A DNA stretch of 5,564 bases from Lachnospiraceae bacterium (GCA_024691145.1 JAILNW010000285.1:1-5564); one strand, 5' to 3'; positions 1 to 5,564 are shown, numbered from the stretch's first letter. The notes: generated from the letters alone by a model not told the origin. Numbers and translations: made by a program.

Positions 1-452
1 AGACAGTTTGCTGTATCTGTACTGCCAACAAGAGCCTTTAATTCATCATCAAGATAAGCAGTAATACTTGAAACCTTTACATAACTTTCACCATCACACA
101 TTTCCTGCTTAAAACCTTTAGCTGTTGTATCTCCAGGAATACCCTCCATTGTAAGTTTTTTAAACTTTTCACTGTATGTAGAAGCTTCCTGATTATTATA
201 CTCCGAAAGAACCTTATAATAAGCCTTAACCATGTGTCTTGACATAGATGACTGAATACCTTTTTCAACCTGGTCAAGAACATTTTCTACAGAATAAAAG
301 TTGTTTTTTGACTTTTTATCAACTAACTTTGTATAAATGTTATTACTTGAAATAATAAGTATAAGTGAAACCATTATACCAATAAAACCAAGTGATACAA
401 TAACCATTATAAGTGTTGAACCTTTGTCATTTCTTTTTTTCTTCTTAAACAT
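1..452 (-). CDS. E5-less minor pilin-like protein (PilX/GspK-like), 3' end outside window
   Basis: The first 150 codons of an open frame that runs off the left edge. The start is an ATG at 452-450, six nt after an AAGGAGGG ribosome site (465-458) and 23 nt after the pilV-like stop. The N-terminus is a basic leader (residues 1-11, MFKKKKRNDKG) followed directly by a hydrophobic segment (12-34, starting STLIMVIVSLGF) and a helix with FYSVENVLDQ (52-61). That is the layout of PilX/GspK-type pilin-like proteins, where the equivalent stretch reads roughly FYAAEAALE. Mature residue 1 would be Ser rather than Phe and residue 5 Met rather than Glu. In type II secretion the E5-less GspK sits at the pseudopilus tip, so a tip-located minor pilin is a reasonable inference. 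In C. difficile the genes after pilV are called pilU and pilK; I cannot tell which this matches. Two cysteines (119, 150) are visible. Family assignment rests on the N-terminus only. Confidence 0.75.
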   Translation of the reverse strand, partial: MFKKKKRNDKGSTLIMVIVSLGFIGIMVSLILIISSNNIYTKLVDKKSKNNFYSVENVLDQVEKGIQSSMSRHMVKAYYKVLSEYNNQEASTYSEKFKKLTMEGIPGDTTAKGFKQEMCDGESYVKVSSITAYLDDELKALVGSTDTANC

Positions 453-475
453 ACAATCCCTCCTTTACGAAAGAT

Positions 476-1669
476 TTATTCGAACTTAGAAGCTTCCATT
501 GTTGTGACTACATCATTTTTAAACTTATCGCCTAAAGTTGCTGCATATGGAAATACTTCTACTGAAATGTCAAATGAATAAATGTTATTATCATTTGGTG
601 CTATACTTGCATCTGTATCATCAACTGCTCCACCATATGATGTAGTATCAAAATACATACCCTTGTTATGGAATACTGATGAATCAGCACTTGTATAAAA
701 ATTAATTCTGTCTTTAAAATTAGAAATTGTATCTGCTGTGTAGTTTAAATCAAAACCCCCAGAATAAGTTGTAGGAGTAACGATAACAAGATTCGTTTTA
801 ACTCCAGGGTCATCTAACCTGTAATCAAGCATAATCTCATCAGCATCACTTACAGGTGTAAATAACACATATATATTGTTGGAACTAGCAAACTTCTTAA
901 GTCCAAGACTCTTAAATGAATAATTCTTGCTTTCTGATGCTCCTAAAGAAAATCCATTAACAACATAATCAGCTTCCCCACTTACTTCAAATACAGTACC
1001 TGCAGTTGGCTTAACAGTAACTGTAACTTTTAAACTCATATTGGCTCTAATCTGACTTTCGCTATAAATATTTGAATAAGCTTTTACAAGTTCTTCTACA
1101 GCTTTGTCACTATATGACTTCTGCAATGCTCCAGCAAGTTCTTCAGGATATGTAAGACCAGTACTGTCAATAACACTTGTATCCGTAGAAGCTATATTAA
1201 TAACACCTTTTGGATCCCTTGAACCACTACCAAAAGATGAGGCATTCAATTTAATAAGAACATCATACTTATTGGCACCATCTTCAACACCATATATTCC
1301 ATACATAGTTTCTTTTTTAGTACCATCCGTAGGAAGTTCCAGTAATACAGGATTACCGTCTCCATCTGTAGAGCTCTGTAATTCCTTATAATTCTGCATA
1401 TCATATCCTTGTAACACCTGGAATGAAACTGTCGGATCATTAAACTGTCTTCTTATATACTCCAGATCATATGATTTTAATCCTTCAACTACATTTTGTG
1501 CAATTAAAGTTGCTCTTTGACGCTCTTTGGCTCTTCTATTAACTTTAGCTGCATTGCTAATAGAATTTAATAGAGGAACAGATACAATCACCATGATTGT
1601 CATTGCAACCATTACTTCAATGATTGAAAATCCACTATTATTTAATTTTTTTCTTTTTTTCTTATACAT
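476..1669 (-). CDS. pilV: PilV-like minor prepilin, unusually large (397 aa)
   Basis: A type IV minor prepilin exported and assembled at the cell surface. The precursor has a 13-residue basic leader ending in Gly (MYKKKRKKLNNSG). The mature N-terminus FSIIEVMVAMTIMVIVSVPL has Phe1 and Glu5 and gives the hydrophobic assembly helix. The following stretch, with RATLIAQNVVEGLKS, resembles the PilV family pattern in which an LAQ-type motif follows the helix. Typical PilV proteins are well under 200 residues; this one has a mature chain of about 384, Ser/Thr/Asp/Asn-rich and without cysteine, implying a large beta-rich C-terminal head, perhaps for adhesion or tip function (inference). I chose the ATG at 1669-1667 because GGAGG lies seven nt upstream and the leader then fits. 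A longer open frame back to a TTG at 1714 would start inside a hairpin. The protein ends in KFE, similar to the AFE end of the major pilin. It should be processed by the prepilin peptidase at 4361-5113. Confidence 0.88.
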   Translation of the reverse strand: MYKKKRKKLNNSGFSIIEVMVAMTIMVIVSVPLLNSISNAAKVNRRAKERQRATLIAQNVVEGLKSYDLEYIRRQFNDPTVSFQVLQGYDMQNYKELQSSTDGDGNPVLLELPTDGTKKETMYGIYGVEDGANKYDVLIKLNASSFGSGSRDPKGVINIASTDTSVIDSTGLTYPEELAGALQKSYSDKAVEELVKAYSNIYSESQIRANMSLKVTVTVKPTAGTVFEVSGEADYVVNGFSLGASESKNYSFKSLGLKKFASSNNIYVLFTPVSDADEIMLDYRLDDPGVKTNLVIVTPTTYSGGFDLNYTADTISNFKDRINFYTSADSSVFHNKGMYFDTTSYGGAVDDTDASIAPNDNNIYSFDISVEVFPYAATLGDKFKNDVVTTMEASKFE

Positions 1670-1676
1670 AGCAAGA

Positions 1677-1681
1677 CCTCC
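1677..1681 (-). promoter_or_regulatory. Ribosome binding site that fixes the pilV start
   Basis: GGAGG followed by a seven-nt spacer (TCTTGCT) and ATG. This sets the start at 1669 and gives a normal 13-residue prepilin leader. It rules out the longer in-frame extension, which has no ribosome site and begins inside the hairpin. The site lies nine nt downstream of the base of that hairpin. Confidence 0.85.
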
Positions 1682-1690
1682 AATTATACA

Positions 1691-1728
1691 CCCATAGTGA
1701 ACCATTGTTTCCAACCGTTCACTATGGG
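1691..1728 (-). other. Intercistronic RNA hairpin with GAAA tetraloop between pilO and pilV
   Basis: On the transcribed strand a perfect 12-bp stem (CCCATAGTGAAC pairing with GTTCACTATGGG) is followed inward by one G-G mismatch, a G-U wobble, three Watson-Crick pairs and a GAAA (GNRA) tetraloop at 1711-1708. It fills most of the 66-nt pilO-pilV spacer; the other tight junctions here are 12 to 23 nt. Downstream it runs TGTATAATT into the ribosome site with no U-tract, so it does not look like an intrinsic terminator. Likely roles are a block to 3' exonucleases or an RNase processing point that sets different levels of the platform and minor pilin mRNAs, or tuning of pilV translation. The structure is seen; the role is inferred. 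Confidence 0.8.
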
Positions 1729-1735
1729 ATATTTA

Positions 1736-2410
1736 TTATTGAGTTAATTGAGCATTGTCCGTAACTGAACCAAATATGTTGTCTTTACCAACATTTACAT
1801 CAAAGTCTGGCACCTCATAAGCACGTCCCACACCGCCTGATACTGTAAATACAGATAAAGTTGCTGTTCCTGAAAGAGAGCCTGTTGATGTATCATAAGA
1901 AGCACTTATGTCATCTATACGAACTCTTGTATCTCCTGTATTAAGTTCTTTAACAGCCTCTTTAATGGCATTGTATGAACCTGAATAATTGCAAGTTACA
2001 TTCGTTGCCGAAACAACAGGTGTATTTTCTGTTGAACCATCCACATTTGTAAATGTATATGCTGCATTAGTTCCACCTATTGATATACTGCTTACATTTA
2101 TAGAACATTTTTCCATTATATCAAGTGTATATCTTATTGAACGTTCCATTGTTATCTTCTCAGGCATTGTATCAAGAATTTTTCTTCCCTGCAAAGCGTC
2201 TTCTTCTGCCTGTGCTTCATATTCAGCTATATGCGCTCTTTTCTGCTCCAGTTCATCTTTTCTTGACTGAAGTGTTGCATTTTCCTGTTTAAGTACATCT
2301 GTCTTTGCACTTATTTTCTTAAATCCAAATGTAAATGAACAATATATTAAGGCTAATCCTATGATAACTGCTATTAGCTGTACTTCTGATGGTTTTAAAT
2401 TCTTTAACAT
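1736..2410 (-). CDS. pilO: Type IV pilus inner-membrane alignment protein PilO
   Basis: A 224-residue bitopic membrane protein of the T4P alignment platform, expected to pair with the PilN half of the upstream fusion. Visible parts in order are a short cytoplasmic N-terminus (MLKNLKPSEV), one membrane segment (about 10-30), a charged coiled coil (about 33-72, KQENATLQSRKDELEQKRAHIAEYEAQ in two heptad-rich stretches), and a ferredoxin-like domain (about 85-192) with alternating beta and helical segments. A polar tail (about 195-224) contains GKDNIFG at 208-214. Size and layout match the PilO family; identity also rests on its place directly after PilM-PilN. The start ATG is nine nt after AAGGAGG (2426-2420), and the gap to pilMN is 17 nt, so the two are surely co-transcribed. 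Gram-positives lack PilP and PilQ, so this complex ends at the cell membrane and wall. Confidence 0.87.
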   Translation of the reverse strand: MLKNLKPSEVQLIAVIIGLALIYCSFTFGFKKISAKTDVLKQENATLQSRKDELEQKRAHIAEYEAQAEEDALQGRKILDTMPEKITMERSIRYTLDIMEKCSINVSSISIGGTNAAYTFTNVDGSTENTPVVSATNVTCNYSGSYNAIKEAVKELNTGDTRVRIDDISASYDTSTGSLSGTATLSVFTVSGGVGRAYEVPDFDVNVGKDNIFGSVTDNAQLTQ

Positions 2411-2427
2411 ATCCTTTAGCCTCCTTC

Positions 2428-4185
2428 TTATTCTGCTGGTGTTTCTTCAGCAGGTGTTTCTGCTGTTTCTTCAGTAACAACTTCTTCGCCATGAATCAAA
2501 CTTTGTATAAATGATTCAGTAACATCAGCATTAAGAAGCTTGTTATATTCAATAGCTGGAACTGTACAGCTAAGTGAGAATGAACACTTGCTTATACCTG
2601 CATCATCCATTGTTGTTGATATTGATCCAATATTAACAGTATCAATCAATGCACAGTTCTTAAGCTGAACAATTGTTTCACCGACTTCCTCAAGTGTTGC
2701 ACCACCAAGATTAAGAGTAACACCATTACCATTAACTGATATACTGTTAACTGATACTCTTGGCGGAAGTGCTGCTTCAATCTCTGCGATAAGATTGTTA
2801 AATAAGTAGTTTATATTTAAAGAACCTACATACGCTGCTTCCGCATTAGTTCTATTCTGCTTTGCTGTATTACATTCAGCTATCTTTGCTTCTACATCAG
2901 CCATTGCAGCAATCTGCTTTTCTAGTCTGCTCTTCTTTGCTTTAGCTGCTGTATTCTGGATAAATGGTATAACTATAAGTAATGCTGCTACCGCTACACA
3001 TCCTACAAATGCTACACCTGCTGTCTTTAACAGATTCTTTTTCTTTGCAACAACAAGATGTTCCTTCGGAATAAAGTCTACAGGATCAATTGCTGCACCG
3101 ATTGCAACTGCATAATCACTTTTTACAAAGTCCTGAACCATACATCCTCTATCAAACACTATGCCTAAGAGGTTCTCAAACTTATCAATATCCATGAATA
3201 TCTCATTCTTGAATAAATGGCTAATACCTTTAATTCTTGAACCAATACCAGATAAGTGAAGTGCTGATACTTTCTTTTCAGGATTTTTGGCTGCATAGTA
3301 GTCAAGCACTCTGACAACGTTACTAATAAGATAATTAAATGTTTCTGTTATCTCATCTTTTGCCTTCATCTGCTTTAACTGTAAAGCGTAACTGTCATCA
3401 TTATTTTCCATATAGTTAAGTGCTACATCATCTATAACACTTTCATTTAATTTTGAATTAATAAGAGGTTCATTACATAACTTTTCAATAGCATCATTTC
3501 TGTCACTAATGTCAAATTCACCACAATTAAGAGCTGCTTCAATCATGGCATTCATACCGTATGGGACAGTTCTCTGAAGTGCTAATGTTTCTCCATCTAA
3601 GATATTAATCAAAGTATTCTGTTCATTTAACTGAACTACAATGTTAACACCTTCACCTGTCTGTCTCTTAACAGTTTCATAACATGCATTTCCTACATAA
3701 TCAAGAGCTACTATTTCAAAGTTAACCAGTTTAGCCAAATCATAGTAACTTTCAATAAGTGTTGTAGGAGCTGCAAGTACAAGTACTCTTAAGCTCTTTT
3801 CTTCTCCATCAACCTTCTCAAGCAATTTGTGAGTAATTATGTACTCATCAATATCTACAGGGAAGTATTCTTTTGCATTTGTATCAATATAACCTTTTAT
3901 CTTATTTTCTGCGATAACAGGCATATTTACTTCTCTGTTAGCTATTTTGCTTGACGATACAACAAACACTGCGGCATTTGTTTTAATGCCGTTCTTTGCA
4001 AGTGCCTCTTTGATTGCAACAGATAAAATTTCTCTGTTACGTATATAACCATCTTCCACAGCTCCTTCTGGTGTGTCAAATGAGATGGCCTTATATACTG
4101 TAGGTTTCTTGCTACGGAAATCCATTTCGCAGATTCTTGATGTCTGCATACCAAGTTCAATACTCAATACTCTTTTACTTGCCAT
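2428..4185 (-). CDS. pilMN: PilM-PilN fusion protein (actin-like ATPase fold plus membrane alignment domain)
   Basis: A 585-residue fusion of two T4P platform proteins usually made separately. Residues 1-367 are the cytoplasmic PilM part with an actin/FtsA-like fold: a phosphate-1-like strand (IELGMQTSRI, 9-18), a region at the phosphate-2 position (VVQLNEQNTL, 183-192) and an adenosine-type motif (LSGIGSRIKG, 311-320). VDFIPKE (369-375) corresponds to the INLLPxE motif with which free PilN docks on PilM. Residues 388-408 form one membrane helix, about 411-450 a coiled coil, and about 455-545 the PilN ferredoxin-like domain. The protein ends in an acidic TPAEE repeat tail (567-585). The start ATG follows GGAGG by six nt. 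From memory, C. difficile has a gene annotated pilMN, so the fusion itself is not new. It should recruit the motor and pair with PilO, whose gene follows after 17 nt. Oddities are the short connector and the poor phosphate-2 motif. Confidence 0.9.
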   Translation of the reverse strand: MASKRVLSIELGMQTSRICEMDFRSKKPTVYKAISFDTPEGAVEDGYIRNREILSVAIKEALAKNGIKTNAAVFVVSSSKIANREVNMPVIAENKIKGYIDTNAKEYFPVDIDEYIITHKLLEKVDGEEKSLRVLVLAAPTTLIESYYDLAKLVNFEIVALDYVGNACYETVKRQTGEGVNIVVQLNEQNTLINILDGETLALQRTVPYGMNAMIEAALNCGEFDISDRNDAIEKLCNEPLINSKLNESVIDDVALNYMENNDDSYALQLKQMKAKDEITETFNYLISNVVRVLDYYAAKNPEKKVSALHLSGIGSRIKGISHLFKNEIFMDIDKFENLLGIVFDRGCMVQDFVKSDYAVAIGAAIDPVDFIPKEHLVVAKKKNLLKTAGVAFVGCVAVAALLIVIPFIQNTAAKAKKSRLEKQIAAMADVEAKIAECNTAKQNRTNAEAAYVGSLNINYLFNNLIAEIEAALPPRVSVNSISVNGNGVTLNLGGATLEEVGETIVQLKNCALIDTVNIGSISTTMDDAGISKCSFSLSCTVPAIEYNKLLNADVTESFIQSLIHGEEVVTEETAETPAEETPAE

Positions 4186-4199
4186 AGTAGTCCTCCCTA

Positions 4200-4235
4200 G
4201 TATGGTACTGATAGGTGTTGCTTAATCTCCCATAC
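4200..4235 (-). other. Small inverted repeat just upstream of the pilMN ribosome site
   Basis: On the transcribed strand GTATGG (4235-4230) and CCATAC (4205-4200) form a perfect 6-bp inverted repeat around a 24-nt loop. The lower arm ends a few bases before the GGAGG of pilMN (4196-4192). It could form a modest 5'-leader hairpin that affects ribosome access. It does not resemble a riboswitch consensus I can recognise, and six base pairs with a long loop could be chance. Confidence 0.3.
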
Positions 4236-4274
4236 ATTAGTATTTTTGTTAATTGTTTATAATGTTATTAAAAA

Positions 4275-4291
4275 TTGTAAAAACTTTACAA
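4275..4291 (-). promoter_or_regulatory. AT-rich palindrome followed by T5 in the pilD-pilMN gap
   Basis: A perfect 7-bp inverted repeat, TTGTAAA-GTT-TTTACAA, followed on the transcribed strand by five Ts. Two readings are possible: a protein-binding operator half-way between the candidate promoter and pilMN, or a weak terminator/attenuator. The stem has only one G-C pair, so termination would be inefficient. Such AT-rich palindromes also arise by chance in this base composition. Confidence 0.3.
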
Positions 4292-4307
4292 ATATGCTTA
4301 TATTAAT

Positions 4308-4332
4308 ATATCGGACATTTATCCTTATTTTA
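4308..4332 (-). promoter_or_regulatory. Candidate sigma-D/sigma-28-type promoter for pilMN-pilO-pilV
   Basis: The transcribed strand carries TAAA (4332-4329), a 14-nt spacer and CCGATAT (4314-4308). The Bacillus sigma-D consensus is TAAA, about 15 nt, then GCCGATAT. Here the -10 box reads TCCGATAT, seven of eight matches, but the -35 to -10 distance is about two nt shorter than the optimum. Transcription would begin near 4300 and give a leader of about 115 nt. The remaining gap (4186-4360) shows no convincing vegetative promoter: TTGTAA and TATAAA-like boxes are present but badly spaced. A short TATATTAATATA palindrome (4299-4310) overlaps the -10 region. Confidence 0.35.
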
Positions 4333-4360
4333 TTATTATTTCTTATAAATTTTATGAGAT

Positions 4361-5113
4361 TTACATAATATACGATAAGTACCAGTTAAGAATAGAATTT
4401 CCAAATAGTATTCCTATTGTTAATCCTATCGAAAGATATGGTCCCATGGCTAACATGCTGCCTTCATCACTTAATCTCATTCTGATTACATGTATTATGG
4501 AACCAACTATACATCCTATGAAAAATGATAATATAACTATCTTCCACCCTACTACAAGTCCGGCAACAGCCATAAGTTTTACGTCTCCTCCGCCAAATGC
4601 CTTACCATCTGATACGTAGTATATTATGTATATAAAAATGCTTATAGCAAAGAAACCTATGATATGTTCATACCAGTGTTTGTAATCTATAATAGTCATT
4701 ATTACTCCAAGCACAAGTATAAATATATTAATTCCTATTGGAATCTCATAAGTTCTAAAGTCTATAACGCTTAATGTCAATAACGCAGAAAAAAGCAAAC
4801 AATATATAACACTTTCGTAGTTATAACCATTTACCATCACTATAATTACATACATCACCCCGTTTATTGCTTCTATTATCGGATACTGCTTAGATATATG
4901 CGCTCCGCATTTTCTACATTTACCCCCAAGGAAAAGATAGCTGAAAAGTGGAAACAAATCGTACCACTTTAGCTGATAACCACAGCTCATGCAATGTGAC
5001 CTTTTTTTAGATAAACTCTCATGAGCTGGTATTCTTAATATACAAACGTTTAAAAAGCTCCCAATTACAATTCCATACATGAATATAAATATGCCAATAA
5101 TTATGTCTACCAT
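4361..5113 (-). CDS. pilD: Prepilin peptidase / N-methyltransferase (type IV leader peptidase, PilD)
   Basis: A 250-residue polytopic membrane aspartic protease that cleaves prepilin leaders after Gly and methylates the new N-terminal residue. The N-terminal methylation part has GSFLNV (18-23) and the zinc-type pairs CMSC (41-44) and CRKC (66-69), followed by the conserved QYPIIE (76-81). The protease part has the first catalytic Asp in VIDFRTYEIP (Asp118) and the second in FGGGDVKLM (Asp177, the GxGD-type motif). Around these are about seven to eight hydrophobic membrane segments. Length and motif spacing are complete, so it should be active. One deviation is IPI at 124-126, where most relatives have IPD or IPN. 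The start ATG follows AAAGGA by six nt, and the gap to the upstream pilin is 12 nt, which implies a shared transcript. Its substrates here are at least the pilin at 5126-5563 and the PilV-like protein at 476-1669. Confidence 0.96.
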   Translation of the reverse strand: MVDIIIGIFIFMYGIVIGSFLNVCILRIPAHESLSKKRSHCMSCGYQLKWYDLFPLFSYLFLGGKCRKCGAHISKQYPIIEAINGVMYVIIVMVNGYNYESVIYCLLFSALLTLSVIDFRTYEIPIGINIFILVLGVIMTIIDYKHWYEHIIGFFAISIFIYIIYYVSDGKAFGGGDVKLMAVAGLVVGWKIVILSFFIGCIVGSIIHVIRMRLSDEGSMLAMGPYLSIGLTIGILFGNSILNWYLSYIM

Positions 5114-5125
5114 ATAGTGTCCTTT

Positions 5126-5563
5126 CTATTCAAATGCTGTTGTCTGAACTTCTACTTTCTCAATTGTTCCTATTGTTTTATTAACGTAAATTCTGCAATA
5201 AAACTTATCATTAGATGCTGCCTTTGTTTTAGGCCATGTAGTTATTGTACTTCTTAGTTCTGTATCAAAACCTCCACCTGCAGATATAAGTGTATAATCT
5301 GATGGTGCTTCACCATCTATTGTAAACTGAATATACCCTGGGCTTGCCGGATCCATTCCGTGTGTTATTACATCCTGATGGGCTGATTCATCAGCAAGGC
5401 ATGTATTAATGTTTGTCTTAATAGACTGAGCATTATTGATATCTGTGGATGCTTTAGATCTTTCAATATATTTCATAAGCTGAGGTGCAAGTGCAGAAGT
5501 AAGTATCGCCATAATAGCAATAACTATAATAAGTTCGATTAAAGAAAAACCTTTATTATTCAT
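5126..5563 (-). CDS. pilA: Type IV major pilin precursor (PilA-like)
   Basis: A 145-residue prepilin with a short leader (MNNKG) and a textbook type IVa mature N-terminus, FSLIELIIVIAIMAILTSALAP, with Phe1, Glu5 and the helix-breaking Pro22. The remaining 118 or so residues form the globular head. The only two cysteines (55 and 123; mature 50 and 118) could make a disulfide. The head contains Gly-rich and Thr-rich stretches, and the chain ends TTAFE before a TAG stop. Small size, the short leader and a position beside the peptidase gene favour a major pilin over a minor one, but a second pilin gene elsewhere could be the main subunit. The ATG is one base from the window edge, so its ribosome site and promoter are not visible. 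In C. difficile the comparable pilA1 lies behind a c-di-GMP riboswitch; whether that is true here would lie just upstream of the window. Confidence 0.92.
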   Translation of the reverse strand: MNNKGFSLIELIIVIAIMAILTSALAPQLMKYIERSKASTDINNAQSIKTNINTCLADESAHQDVITHGMDPASPGYIQFTIDGEAPSDYTLISAGGGFDTELRSTITTWPKTKAASNDKFYCRIYVNKTIGTIEKVEVQTTAFE

Positions 5564-5564
5564 A

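Noticed and set aside
77..283. Minus-strand open frame of 68 codons near the left edge
   Set aside because: It lies out of frame within the E5-less pilin-like gene, which has a clear start, ribosome site and leader.
1104..1391. Plus-strand open frame of 95 codons
   Set aside because: It is antisense to the PilV-like gene, has no ribosome site and codes for a low-complexity product. The same applies to the plus-strand frame at 1989-2270 and to the short minus-strand frames inside the real genes.
1683..1688. Perfect TATAAT on the minus strand just upstream of pilV
   Set aside because: No acceptable -35 box at 16-18 nt, and the start of transcription would fall inside the pilV ribosome site. 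It is better explained as AT-rich spacer.
1670..1714. In-frame 5' extension of the PilV-like gene to a TTG codon
   Set aside because: It begins inside the hairpin, has no ribosome site, and would put 15 residues before a leader that is already complete from the ATG at 1669.
4186..4300. Possible c-di-GMP riboswitch before pilMN, since such switches control pili in Clostridia
   Set aside because: I could not find the conserved motifs of class I (GEMM) or class II, and the sequence is mostly unstructured and AT-rich.
4342..4358. AT-rich 8-bp inverted repeat right after the pilD stop as a terminator
   Set aside because: The stem has two G-C pairs at most plus a wobble, a one-base centre and no U-tract on the transcribed strand, so it is unlikely to terminate.

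Overview
The window is a compact type IV pilus (T4P) assembly cluster with every gene on the minus strand, so it reads from high to low coordinates. The AT-rich sequence, strong GGAGG ribosome sites, a fused PilM-PilN protein, PilO without an outer-membrane partner, and Firmicute-style prepilins all suggest a low-GC Gram-positive of the class Clostridia. A Lachnospiraceae-like gut or rumen organism is my best guess, but this is inference. From memory, the primary T4P cluster of Clostridioides difficile also has a gene annotated pilMN, followed by pilO, pilV and further minor pilins. That matches the right-to-left order of the second half of this window.

Layout in transcription order. A type IVa-like major pilin (5563-5126) is followed after 12 nt by a complete bifunctional prepilin peptidase (5113-4361). 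A 175-nt gap (4360-4186) is the only substantial intergenic space. It holds a sigma-D/sigma-28-like promoter candidate, an AT-rich palindrome and a small inverted repeat next to the next ribosome site. Then come a PilM-PilN fusion (4185-2428), PilO (2410-1736), a 66-nt spacer occupied by a near-perfect hairpin with a GAAA tetraloop (1728-1691), a large PilV-like minor prepilin (1669-476), and the start of a second minor pilin-like gene that lacks Glu5 (452 to the window edge).

How they work together. The peptidase cleaves and N-methylates the pilin and PilV-like precursors. The PilM/PilN/PilO proteins form the inner-membrane alignment platform that couples the cytoplasmic motor to pilin assembly. 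The large minor pilins probably form a tip or priming complex. The assembly ATPase (PilB), platform protein (PilC) and retraction ATPase (PilT) are not in the window and probably lie just outside it. No mobile element, CRISPR array, tRNA or rRNA was seen.

The genes are a known kind of system. The points most worth a second look are the intercistronic hairpin before pilV, the sigma-D-like promoter candidate before pilMN, the very short PilM-to-PilN connector with a degenerate nucleotide-binding motif, and the pairing of an oversized PilV with an E5-less pilin.
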